A stretch of 15,094 nucleotides of DNA from NCBI GenBank assembly GCA_964387775.1, contig CAYLZO010000125.1, forward strand, positions 1 to 15,094, given 5' to 3'. Every line of letters starts with the position of its first letter. Position 1 is the stretch's first letter. The notes beneath the pieces are model-generated. The model had not been told where the DNA came from. It was given only the letters and a program-made list of their open reading frames with translations, and ran no database searches. Position numbers and translations under genes: made by a program. Below are positions 1 to 6,130 of this stretch, piece after piece. The stretch comes from CAYLZO01 sp964387775. GTDB lineage: Bacteria; Chloroflexota; Anaerolineae; JAAYZQ01.

Positions 1-33
1 GCTGACCTCTGCATTATACTCCAAAAAGCAGGG

Positions 34-85
34 CAAAGCAAAGGCCGGAAGGGAGGTTGAAGTCTCCCTTCCGGCCTTTGCTTTG
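34..85. terminator. Perfect 22-bp hairpin, possible terminator
   Basis: The arms 34-55 and 64-85 are perfect reverse complements (5' arm begins CAAAGCAAAGGCC) around the 8-nt loop GTTGAAGT. No T-run follows directly on the + strand. On the - strand the stem is followed after a few bases by a CTTTTT stretch, so termination of a gene converging from the right, or of one ending just left of the window, is possible. The stem is unusually long and perfect for an ordinary terminator and could instead be a small palindromic repeat. Confidence 0.5.
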
Positions 86-210
86 GCAGATTAGCACGGA
101 CGTCTTTCTTTTGCTCCCGGCGGACCACAGTCCGCCGCTTCTTGTGCTTTGATGTGGTAAGATGCTCTCAATCCCTGTCTCGGGGTTAGTAGCTCTGAGC
201 GCAGTCGTGG
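86..210. other. Intergenic, no gene; small hairpin at 119-136
   Basis: No open frame here has convincing protein-like composition. The only clear structure is a 7-bp perfect hairpin, GGCGGAC (119-125), loop CACA, GTCCGCC (130-136). No T-tract follows it, so it is not called a terminator. Confidence 0.4.
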
Positions 211-254
211 GGCAAATTGCCAATTTGCCCTATGGGACCGGGCTGTGGTACAAT
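211..254 (+). promoter_or_regulatory. Promoter of the histidine kinase with palindromic operator
   Basis: A probable sigma70-type promoter has -35 TTGCCC (225-230), an 18-bp spacer and extended -10 TGG-TACAAT (246-254), so transcription would start near 261. A perfect inverted repeat, GGCAAATT (211-218), spacer GCC, AATTTGCC (222-229), overlaps the -35 box. This is where a repressor operator would be expected. The promoter position argues that translation starts at ATG 328 and not at the upstream TTG 217. No transcript evidence is available. Confidence 0.5.
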
Positions 255-327
255 CCAGCCAGAGACACCGATCCTGCACCTGAAGCGCGGCAGGGAAGGG
301 CCGGGGAGGGGCCCTGAGACAAAACCC

Positions 328-2664
328 ATGACCCAACGACAACGAAGCATCGTATCCATCCTCACTGCCGGGGGGGTGCTGGGCCTGCTGGTCGGGCTGA
401 GCCTCGCCGACCCGCCCGGGCTGGAAGCGCTGCTGCCCGGCGCGCTCTTTCTCGTGCTCGTCGTCTTTACCCACACCTTTGGCGTGCCCTTGGCCGGGGG
501 CCGGGTCTCGCTGCTGCCCACGGCCACCGTGGCTGCCTTCCTGGTTATGGGCTTGGTGCCCGCCGGCTGGGTCGCCTTTCTGGGCGGACTGCTCCACGGC
601 GCGGTGCGCTACCGCTGGGCCGAGGAGTTGCAGCAACCCCGGCTGCGGCCCCTCGCGGCGCTGGGCGTCGCCTCGGCCAACGCCGCCGTCCAGGCGGTGA
701 GCATCGCTGCCGCCGGGGCAGTTTACCGGTGGCGGGGTGGGATCACGCCTTTTGCCGGGGCCGATTGGCAGGAGGGCGTGCAGCTCGTGCCCCTGGCCTT
801 CACCTACCTGGCCGTGAACCTGCTGCTGGCCGGTCTCTACCTGGCCATGCAGAGCCGGCGGGTGCTGCGACGCTACCTGCGCTCGCTGCACAAGGTTTTT
901 CTCTTTGAGAGCTGGCCCCTGGTCTTTGCCCCGTTCATGGCCCTGACCTATATCCGGCTGGGCCTCTTTCAATTCGCGCTGATGGGACTGGGCATCGTCG
1001 CCGTCTCGCTGGTCATGCGCAACCTGAGCCTGGCCCGCCAGCGGCTGGAGCGGCGGGTGAGCGAGTTGGACAGCTTGCAAGCCGTGGGCCAGGCGTTGAG
1101 TGCCAGCCTGGACCTGGACGCCATCCTGACGGCCATCCACGTCCAGGTGGACCGGCTCATGCCCGCCCGCAACTTTTACGTCGCCCTCCATGACCCCGAG
1201 ACCGACGAGGTCTCCTTTCCGCTGGCCGTCGAGGCCGGGGAGCGGGTCAACTGGCGCTCCCGCCGGGCGGGCAATGGCCTGACCGAGTACGTCCTGCGGA
1301 CCCGGGAGCCGCTGCTGGTGGACAAAGAATACGAGGCGATCTTGGAGGCATTGGGCCTCGACCAATTCGGCCAGCCGCCGGCCTGCTGGTTGGGTGTGCC
1401 CATCCTGGCCGGTCCCGAGGCCCTGGGCGTCATTGCCGTGCAGTCTTATTCGGACCGGCGGGCCTACGACGCCTCTCACCAGGAGGTGTTGGTCACCATC
1501 GCCGCCCAGGCGGCCGTCGCCATCCAGAACGCCCGCCTCTACGCCCGCACCGACGAGGCCCTGGCCCGCCGCGTCCAGGAGCTTGGTTCGATCCTGCAAA
1601 CCACGCGGGAGGGGATCTTGTTGCTGGACCTGGAGCTACGCGTCCTCGCCGCCAATCGGGCCCTGGCCGATTTCGTGGGGGTGGCCCAACTGGAGCTACA
1701 AGAAAGAGCCGCCGATGCGCCCGGGCCGGGCGGGGAGCCGGCGCTCCTGAGCCTCGTGGGCTACACCGAGGCCGGGTTTGAAGCCGATTGCCGGGCGCTC
1801 GCTGGCAAAGAAACCGGGTTCGAGCGAAAGGAGATCGTCGTGTCCGGCCCGCCGGAGCGTCACGTCGAGCGGACCTTGGCGCCGGTGCGCGGCCGCGACG
1901 GGGGGATCACGGGCTGGTTGCTCGTCCTGCGCGACCTGACCGAGGAGCGAGAGCTGGCCCGGCTGCGCGAAGACATGATGCACATGCTCATCCACGACCT
2001 GCGCTCCCCGCTCTCGGTGCTGGTCAGTGGCCTGGAATTGATGGAATTGGAGCTGGTCGATGGCAACGTGGAGGCGATGGAGGACGTGCTCGAGTTGGCC
2101 GGGCAGAGCAGCGACCACATGTTGCGCCTGGTCAACGACCTCCTGGACGTGAGCCGGCTGGAGAGTGGCCAGGTGTCGGTCCAGGCCGAGGCGCTGGAGG
2201 TGAAGGCGTTGTTGGGAAAGGTAGCCGACCGGCTAGCACCGATGGCCGAGTCGGCCCGGATCGAGGTCGAGATCGAGGTCGAGGCAGAGGGCCGCCTCCA
2301 GCTGCACGCGGACCCGCATTTGATGGATCGGGTGCTGCACAACCTGCTCGACAATGCCCTCAAGTTCACACCCGAGGAAGGACGTGTGCGCCTGTGGGCG
2401 CGTCTCGATCCGCAGGACGGAAAAGATGCCGTTCTGGTCGGCGTGACGGACACGGGGCCGGGCATCCCGCCCGAGCTGCAGGAGCGGATTTTTGAAAAGT
2501 TTCAGCAGTTCGGCAAGGGGAAGGGCCGTCGCAAGGGGACGGGCCTGGGCCTGGCTTTCTGCAAGCTGGCGGTCGAGGCCCACGGCGGGGAGATCTGGGT
2601 CGAGAGCCAGGTGGGAGCGGGCAGCACCTTTGTCGTGCGGCTCCCCTTGGCCGAACGGGGATAA
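328..2664 (+). CDS. Membrane sensor histidine kinase (GAF-PAS-HisKA-HATPase)
   Basis: Predicted 778-aa inner-membrane sensor kinase. The N-terminal ~230 residues hold about six hydrophobic segments (roughly 8-27, 34-55, 60-90, 107-133, 150-175, 197-230). A short coiled linker follows, then a GAF domain (~258-405, with GVPILAGPEALGVIAVQS), a PAS-like region (~420-535), a HisKA dimerization domain with the H-box LIHDLRSPLSVL (phospho-acceptor His556, bases 1993-1995), and an HATPase domain with the N-box NLLDNALKF, G1 DTGPGIP, F-box IFEKFQQF and G2 GTGLGL. All catalytic motifs look intact. An open frame extends upstream to TTG 217, but ATG 328 is chosen because the likely promoter lies at 225-254 and the protein then begins just before the first membrane segment. 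No response regulator is adjacent, so it is an orphan kinase in this window. The signal is unknown; the GAF could bind a small ligand or cofactor. Confidence 0.93.
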   Translation: MTQRQRSIVSILTAGGVLGLLVGLSLADPPGLEALLPGALFLVLVVFTHTFGVPLAGGRVSLLPTATVAAFLVMGLVPAGWVAFLGGLLHGAVRYRWAEELQQPRLRPLAALGVASANAAVQAVSIAAAGAVYRWRGGITPFAGADWQEGVQLVPLAFTYLAVNLLLAGLYLAMQSRRVLRRYLRSLHKVFLFESWPLVFAPFMALTYIRLGLFQFALMGLGIVAVSLVMRNLSLARQRLERRVSELDSLQAVGQALSASLDLDAILTAIHVQVDRLMPARNFYVALHDPETDEVSFPLAVEAGERVNWRSRRAGNGLTEYVLRTREPLLVDKEYEAILEALGLDQFGQPPACWLGVPILAGPEALGVIAVQSYSDRRAYDASHQEVLVTIAAQAAVAIQNARLYARTDEALARRVQELGSILQTTREGILLLDLELRVLAANRALADFVGVAQLELQERAADAPGPGGEPALLSLVGYTEAGFEADCRALAGKETGFERKEIVVSGPPERHVERTLAPVRGRDGGITGWLLVLRDLTEERELARLREDMMHMLIHDLRSPLSVLVSGLELMELELVDGNVEAMEDVLELAGQSSDHMLRLVNDLLDVSRLESGQVSVQAEALEVKALLGKVADRLAPMAESARIEVEIEVEAEGRLQLHADPHLMDRVLHNLLDNALKFTPEEGRVRLWARLDPQDGKDAVLVGVTDTGPGIPPELQERIFEKFQQFGKGKGRRKGTGLGLAFCKLAVEAHGGEIWVESQVGAGSTFVVRLPLAERG

Positions 2665-2745
2665 GGGCCGGAATTCAGCCACACCCGTGGGCGAATTTTG
2701 CCCAGAAGCCACGTTTTCCCGCCCCGGCGGCGAGCCTGGTAGATT

Positions 2746-2774
2746 TTGACAGGCAAGATGTGCTATAGTATACT
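2746..2774 (+). promoter_or_regulatory. Near-consensus sigma70 promoter for the HMG-CoA synthase cluster
   Basis: The -35 TTGACA (2746-2751) is a perfect consensus. A 17-bp spacer follows, then -10 TATACT (2769-2774). The start of transcription would be near 2781, about 50 nt before the HMG-CoA synthase ATG. The overlapping TATAGT (2764-2769) is a less well spaced alternative. Confidence 0.75.
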
Positions 2775-2791
2775 CGCCCCAGTGGGGAGAG

Positions 2792-2813
2792 GGGCTCTGC
2801 GGAGCCCTTTTTT
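2792..2813 (+). terminator. Intrinsic terminator in the leader, possible attenuator
   Basis: GGGCTC (2792-2797), loop TGCG, GAGCCC (2802-2807), followed at once by six T (2808-2813). This is a textbook Rho-independent terminator, but it sits about 10 nt after the predicted start site of the promoter at 2746-2774 and 16 nt before the next ATG. Two readings fit: it ends read-through from the histidine kinase, or it attenuates the downstream operon. An alternative pairing AGAG (2788-2791) with CTCT (2795-2798) would compete with the terminator 5' arm. Confidence 0.65.
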
Positions 2814-2829
2814 GATGGAATGAGAGGCT

Positions 2830-3903
2830 ATGAGCACACAGATAGGCAAGATGTTGTTAAAACCGAACCGAGACGTAGGCATCGTGGGCTATGGCGCGTA
2901 CGTGCCCCGTTTCCGCCTGCCGGGCAGTGAAGTGGACCGCGTCTGGAAGGATGGCCGAGGAGGGTCGCCCATCCAGGAGAAAGCGGTGCCCGGCCCCGAC
3001 GAGGACACGGCCACCATGTCGGTGGAGGCAGCGCGCAACGCCCTGGCCCGCGCCGGCATAGCCCCGACGCGCATCCGCGCCGTGTGGGTGGGCAGCGAAT
3101 CGCACCCCTACGCCGTCAAACCGACCTCGACCATCGTCGCCGAGGCCATCGGCGCTGTGCCGGCGACCCAGGCGGCCGATTGGGAGTTTGCTTGCAAGGC
3201 CGGCACCGAGGCATTCCAGGCGGCGATGGGCTTTGTGGGCTCGGGCATGGCCGACTATGCGTTGGCCATCGGCATGGACACGGCCCAGGGCCGGCCGGGC
3301 GACGCCCTGGAGTACACGGCCGGGGCCGGGGGCGCGGCCTATATCGTCGGCCCGGAGGAGGACAGCCTGGCCGTCGTCGAAGGGGCCTTTTCCTACGTGA
3401 CCGACACGCCCGATTTCTTCCGGCGGCCGGGTCAGCACTATCCGCAGCACGGCCACCGCTTCACCGGCGATCCGGCCTATTTCCGTCACGTGCTCGCTGC
3501 GGCGGGCCAGTTGATGGAGCTGCTGGAGGTGACGCCTGAAGACTATGCGGCGGCGGTTTTTCACCAGCCCAACCCCAAATTCCCGGAAAAAGCGGCGCGA
3601 GCCCTGGGCTTCAAGCCGGAGCAGACCCGGACGGGGCTGCTCTGCCCCCAGGTGGGCAACACCTACGCCGGGTCCTCGCTCTTGGGGCTGACGGCCATCC
3701 TGGACAAAGCCCAGCCCGGCGACCGGCTGCTGCTGGTCTCCTTTGGCTCGGGCGCAGGCAGCGACGCCATCTCGCTGCGGGTCACGGAGCACATCGAGGC
3801 CCGGCGGGACCGGGCGCCGCGCACCCAGGTCTACGTCGAGCGCCGAAAGGCGATTGACTATGGCACCTACGTGCGCTATCGCAAGAAACTGCACATGCAT
3901 TAG
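2830..3903 (+). CDS. Hydroxymethylglutaryl-CoA synthase, archaeal type
   Basis: Predicted 357-aa cytosolic enzyme that condenses acetyl-CoA with acetoacetyl-CoA to give HMG-CoA, the committed carbon skeleton of the mevalonate pathway. The N-terminal GIVGYGAYVPRFRL is typical of the archaeal-type family. The catalytic triad can be placed: Glu90 in GSESHPYAVKP, nucleophile Cys122 in EFACKAGTEA, and His245 in FHQPNPKFP. The C-terminal QVGNTYAGSSLLGL and SFGSGAGSDA motifs are also present and the length is normal for the family. ATG 2830 has a weak GAGAGG ribosome site very close to it; ATG 2851 is an alternative start nearer to where archaeal homologues begin. The thiolase and DUF35 genes follow in the order known for archaea, where the three proteins form one complex that channels acetoacetyl-CoA. 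Transcription is likely from the promoter at 2746-2774. Confidence 0.93.
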   Translation: MSTQIGKMLLKPNRDVGIVGYGAYVPRFRLPGSEVDRVWKDGRGGSPIQEKAVPGPDEDTATMSVEAARNALARAGIAPTRIRAVWVGSESHPYAVKPTSTIVAEAIGAVPATQAADWEFACKAGTEAFQAAMGFVGSGMADYALAIGMDTAQGRPGDALEYTAGAGGAAYIVGPEEDSLAVVEGAFSYVTDTPDFFRRPGQHYPQHGHRFTGDPAYFRHVLAAAGQLMELLEVTPEDYAAAVFHQPNPKFPEKAARALGFKPEQTRTGLLCPQVGNTYAGSSLLGLTAILDKAQPGDRLLLVSFGSGAGSDAISLRVTEHIEARRDRAPRTQVYVERRKAIDYGTYVRYRKKLHMH

Positions 3904-3959
3904 AAGGCACAAGGCGAAATGCACAATTGGGCCTTGAGAATTGAGCATTGGGAATTCTT

Positions 3960-5126
3960 ATGAGAGATGTCAGTATTATTGGCATTGGGCAGACAGAGGT
4001 CGCCGAGCACTGGGACCGCTCGCTGCGGCACCTGGCGGGTGACGCGGTGCTGGCCGCGATGGAGGACGCCGGCCTGGACCCCGGCGCGGTCGATGCCCTG
4101 TACGTGGGCAACATGCTCTCCGGCCTGCTGACGGGCCAGGAACACCTGGGCGCCCTGATCGCCGATTTTGTCGGGCTGAGGGGCATCGAGGCGGTGAAGG
4201 TGGAGGCAGCCTGTGGCTCGGGGGCGGCCGCGTTGCGGCTGGGCTACGCTGCCGTGGCCGGCGGGCTGCACGATTTCGTCGTGGTCGCCGGCGTGGAAAA
4301 GATGACCGATACGGTCAATGCCGAGACGACCACGGGGTTGGTGATGGCCGCCGACGCGGACTATGAGTCGATCCACGGCCTGACCTTTGTCAGCATCAAC
4401 GCCCTCTTGATGCGCCGCTACATGTACGAGTATGGCGTCAAGCACCAGGACTTTGCCAACTTTACGGTCAACGCCCATCGAAACGCCTTGGGCAACCCCA
4501 ATGCCATTTTTCGCCGGCCGATCACGCCCGAGCAATTTTCCCGGGCGCGCATGATCTCCGACCCCATCAACCTGCTCGACTCGTCGGGTATCGGCGATGG
4601 GGCAGCGGCGGTGGTCATTTGTCCCAGCCCCATCGCCAGCGAGTATCGCAACGGCGGCACGGTTCACGTCCGGGCTTCTTCGATGGCGACCGACGCTGTG
4701 GCCGTCCACGACCGGCCGGACCCGCTGTGGCTCTCGGCCGTCGAGGCTTCGAGTTTCAAGGCCTATCAGCAGGCGGGGGTGGGTCCCCGCGACATCGACC
4801 TGTTCGAAGTGCACGACGCGTTTACCATCATGTCGGCGTTGAGCCTGGAAGCATCGGGCTTTGCCGAGCGGGGCAAGGGCGCGTGGCTGGCCCGGAACTG
4901 CGACATCAGCCGCGAGGGCCGCATCCCCATCTGTACCATGGGCGGGCTCAAAGCCCGCGGGCATCCCGTCGGGGCGACGGGCATCTACCAGGTGGTCGAG
5001 GTCGCCCAGCAGTTGCGGGGCGAGGCCGGGGAGAACCAGATTGCCAACGCCCGGCTGGGGATGGCTCAAAACATCGGCGGCAGCGGCGCGACGGTGATCA
5101 CGCACATTCTGGAGGCACAAGATTGA
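3960..5126 (+). CDS. Acetyl-CoA acetyltransferase / thiolase (SCP2-like, archaeal type)
   Basis: Predicted 388-aa thiolase. In this context it probably makes acetoacetyl-CoA from two acetyl-CoA and passes it to the adjacent HMG-CoA synthase. The nucleophile Cys85 is seen in VEAACGSGAAAL, an active-site His285 in EVHDAFTIM, and His335 in GGLKARGHPVGATG. The final segment reads AQNIGGSGAT, without the second catalytic Cys of classical biosynthetic thiolases, as in SCP2-like and archaeal thiolases. ATG 3960 is chosen because MRDVSIIGIGQTEVAEH is the natural family N-terminus; TTG 3948 in the same frame is an unlikely alternative. No good Shine-Dalgarno is visible. The 56-nt gap to the synthase gene contains AATTG-like near-repeats but no terminator, so the two genes are probably co-transcribed. 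Confidence 0.92.
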   Translation: MRDVSIIGIGQTEVAEHWDRSLRHLAGDAVLAAMEDAGLDPGAVDALYVGNMLSGLLTGQEHLGALIADFVGLRGIEAVKVEAACGSGAAALRLGYAAVAGGLHDFVVVAGVEKMTDTVNAETTTGLVMAADADYESIHGLTFVSINALLMRRYMYEYGVKHQDFANFTVNAHRNALGNPNAIFRRPITPEQFSRARMISDPINLLDSSGIGDGAAAVVICPSPIASEYRNGGTVHVRASSMATDAVAVHDRPDPLWLSAVEASSFKAYQQAGVGPRDIDLFEVHDAFTIMSALSLEASGFAERGKGAWLARNCDISREGRIPICTMGGLKARGHPVGATGIYQVVEVAQQLRGEAGENQIANARLGMAQNIGGSGATVITHILEAQD

Positions 5127-5173
5127 CGCGCCGGACTCTTCCCGAGGGAGGAGAACGTAGGACTTTTGGGCCA

Positions 5174-5202
5174 TTGAAGATCCCGCAAGAAATTAGTATA
5201 AT
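5174..5202 (+). promoter_or_regulatory. Internal promoter ahead of the DUF35 gene
   Basis: The -35 TTGAAG (5174-5179), a 17-bp spacer and a perfect -10 TATAAT (5197-5202) predict transcription from about 5209. A strong AGGAGG (5213-5218) lies 8 nt before ATG 5227, so this promoter would give a nearly leaderless but well translated message. It would let the DUF35 gene be expressed beyond the level of the upstream two genes. Confidence 0.65.
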
Positions 5203-5226
5203 GAACTTAACCAGGAGGAATTAAGA

Positions 5227-5634
5227 ATGAGTATTCCACGACATTGGCGGTTGCAGAGCCAGCGCTATTCGATGGTCGGCGAGGAGTGTCACAAGTGTGG
5301 GGCGAAGCTGTTTCCGCCTCGTGACGTCTGTCCCGAGTGCAGCAAGCCGGCCTACGAGCCCTTTAAATTCAGCGGCAACGGCAGGGTCTATTCCCACTCG
5401 ACCGTCTATCAGGCGCCGTCGGGCTACGAAGAATTTGTGCCCTACACGGTGGCCCTGATCGAGTTGGACGAAGGGCCGCTGGTTACGGCACAGCTCACCG
5501 ACGTGGATCAGGACGAGATCGAGATCGGGATGCCGGTCGAGATGATCACCCGCAAGCTCCGCGAGGAGGGGGAGGATGGCCTGATTGTCTACGGCTACAA
5601 GTTTCGCAAGCGGATGCAGGGAGAAGCGGCGTAA
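5227..5634 (+). CDS. DUF35 zinc-ribbon / OB-fold protein, thiolase-HMGCS partner
   Basis: Predicted 135-aa cytosolic protein. An N-terminal rubredoxin-like zinc ribbon has Cys21 and Cys24 (CHKC) and Cys35 and Cys38 (CPEC). An OB-fold follows (about 46-125), including the hydrophobic core PYTVALIELDEGPLVTAQL. In archaea this family bridges acetoacetyl-CoA thiolase and HMG-CoA synthase in one complex and helps form a shared CoA site; the gene order here matches, so the same role is likely. AGGAGG at 5213-5218 fixes the start. The gene ends the cluster and is followed at once by a strong terminator. Confidence 0.9.
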   Translation: MSIPRHWRLQSQRYSMVGEECHKCGAKLFPPRDVCPECSKPAYEPFKFSGNGRVYSHSTVYQAPSGYEEFVPYTVALIELDEGPLVTAQLTDVDQDEIEIGMPVEMITRKLREEGEDGLIVYGYKFRKRMQGEAA

Positions 5635-5653
5635 ATCAAAGCAGTGCAAGGCT

Positions 5654-5703
5654 AACTGCTGCCGGGCAACAGTGAAACACTGCCTGGCAGCAGTTTTTCT
5701 TTT
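5654..5703 (+). terminator. Strong Rho-independent terminator after DUF35
   Basis: The outer 10-bp perfect stem is AACTGCTGCC (5654-5663) with GGCAGCAGTT (5686-5695). An inner stem CAGTG / CACTG closes an AAA loop. A T-rich tract (TTTTTCTTTT, 5694-5703) follows. It ends the HMGCS-thiolase-DUF35 operon 20 nt after the stop codon. Confidence 0.88.
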
Positions 5704-5747
5704 GCAGCAGGTTGATCGAATTGGACAGAATGTGCTTGTTGCGTCCG

Positions 5748-5837
5748 ATAGGGCCTAACCCATGAAATCCTGGCATATTGAGCGAGGATTTTGTGGGCTG
5801 CATTTCGTCCTTTTGGTTCCGGCTTGTCCGGGTTAGG
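5748..5837 (+). repeat. 90-bp intergenic repeat, copy 1
   Basis: This segment aligns without gaps to 6014-6103 with 80 of 90 bases identical. Near its ends are perfect 8-bp inverted repeats, CCTAACCC (5754-5761) and GGGTTAGG (5830-5837). The inverted pairing can be extended imperfectly inward, so the unit could fold as a long hairpin. Translations of the two copies are open in different frames, which argues against a coding origin. Its right end supplies the -35 box of the promoter at 5824-5852. Confidence 0.85.
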
Positions 5838-5852
5838 AGGGTATGCTATAAT
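5824..5852 (+). promoter_or_regulatory. Extended -10 promoter upstream of the Ser/Thr kinase
   Basis: Extended -10 TGC-TATAAT (5844-5852) is a perfect consensus. A 17-bp spacer separates it from the weak -35 TTGTCC (5824-5829), which lies inside repeat copy 1. Transcription would begin near 5859, giving a leader of about 270 nt before the kinase ATG. Confidence 0.65.
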
Positions 5853-6013
5853 AGAGCCCACCGAGCGTTGGACGCTCGGAGTGAATCTTGGGCATCTCTA
5901 TGCTCATTTAGCCTGCCTTGGGCCGCGCCGGGAAGCAGCACAGGCTCGCACCGAAAATCAGGGCCGATCTAAAGACCTCTATTGGGCCGTTCCAATTGGC
6001 TGGGAGCCACCTC
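5853..6013 (+). other. Structured leader or small RNA region without a gene
   Basis: No convincing coding frame. Downstream of the promoter, a perfect 7-bp hairpin CCGAGCG (5861-5867), loop TTGGA, CGCTCGG (5873-5879) would form the extreme 5' end of the transcript. Further candidate stems are GCCTG/CAGGC around 5911-5945 and TGGCT-GGG-AGCCA near 5998-6010. There is no internal terminator, so it is more likely a long 5' untranslated region of the kinase mRNA than a separate RNA. No known riboswitch or T-box motif was recognised. Confidence 0.35.
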
Positions 6014-6103
6014 ATAGGGCCTAACCCACGAAATCCTGGTCTATTGAGCAAGAATTTTGTGGGCAGCGTTTCGCCCTTTTGGTTCCGGTTTATCCGGGTT
6101 AGG
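6014..6103 (+). repeat. 90-bp intergenic repeat, copy 2
   Basis: Second copy of the element at 5748-5837, in the same orientation, with its start 266 bp downstream of the first. The same inverted tips are present, CCTAACCC and GGGTTAGG. It would lie inside the kinase leader RNA, ending 27 nt before the kinase ATG, and could affect mRNA folding close to the ribosome site. Confidence 0.85.
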
Positions 6104-6130
6104 TTAATCAAAGCATAGGAGGCAGGAGGT

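Noticed and set aside
217..327. TTG 217 as the start of the histidine kinase
   Set aside because: It lies upstream of the predicted transcription start (~261) and inside the palindrome; the extra 37 residues look unlike a protein N-terminus.
91..1599. 502-aa open frame on the - strand opposite the histidine kinase
   Set aside because: Composition is Gln/Gly/His-rich and low in protein-like patterning, as expected opposite a GC-rich gene. The + strand frame has full kinase motifs.
3900..5174. 424-aa open frame on the - strand opposite the thiolase
   Set aside because: It is an antisense shadow; the + strand has all thiolase active-site motifs. The same holds for the 363-aa frame at 2857-3948.
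5925..5945. CCGGGAAGCAGC resembling the SRP RNA domain IV tip
   Set aside because: The tetraloop is not flanked by the required CC/GG stem and the 5' half of the internal loop is missing, so it is not an SRP RNA.
5652..6111. Short - strand open frames across the two 90-bp repeats as small proteins
   Set aside because: The two repeat copies are open in different reading frames and neither has a ribosome site, so selection on protein is unlikely.
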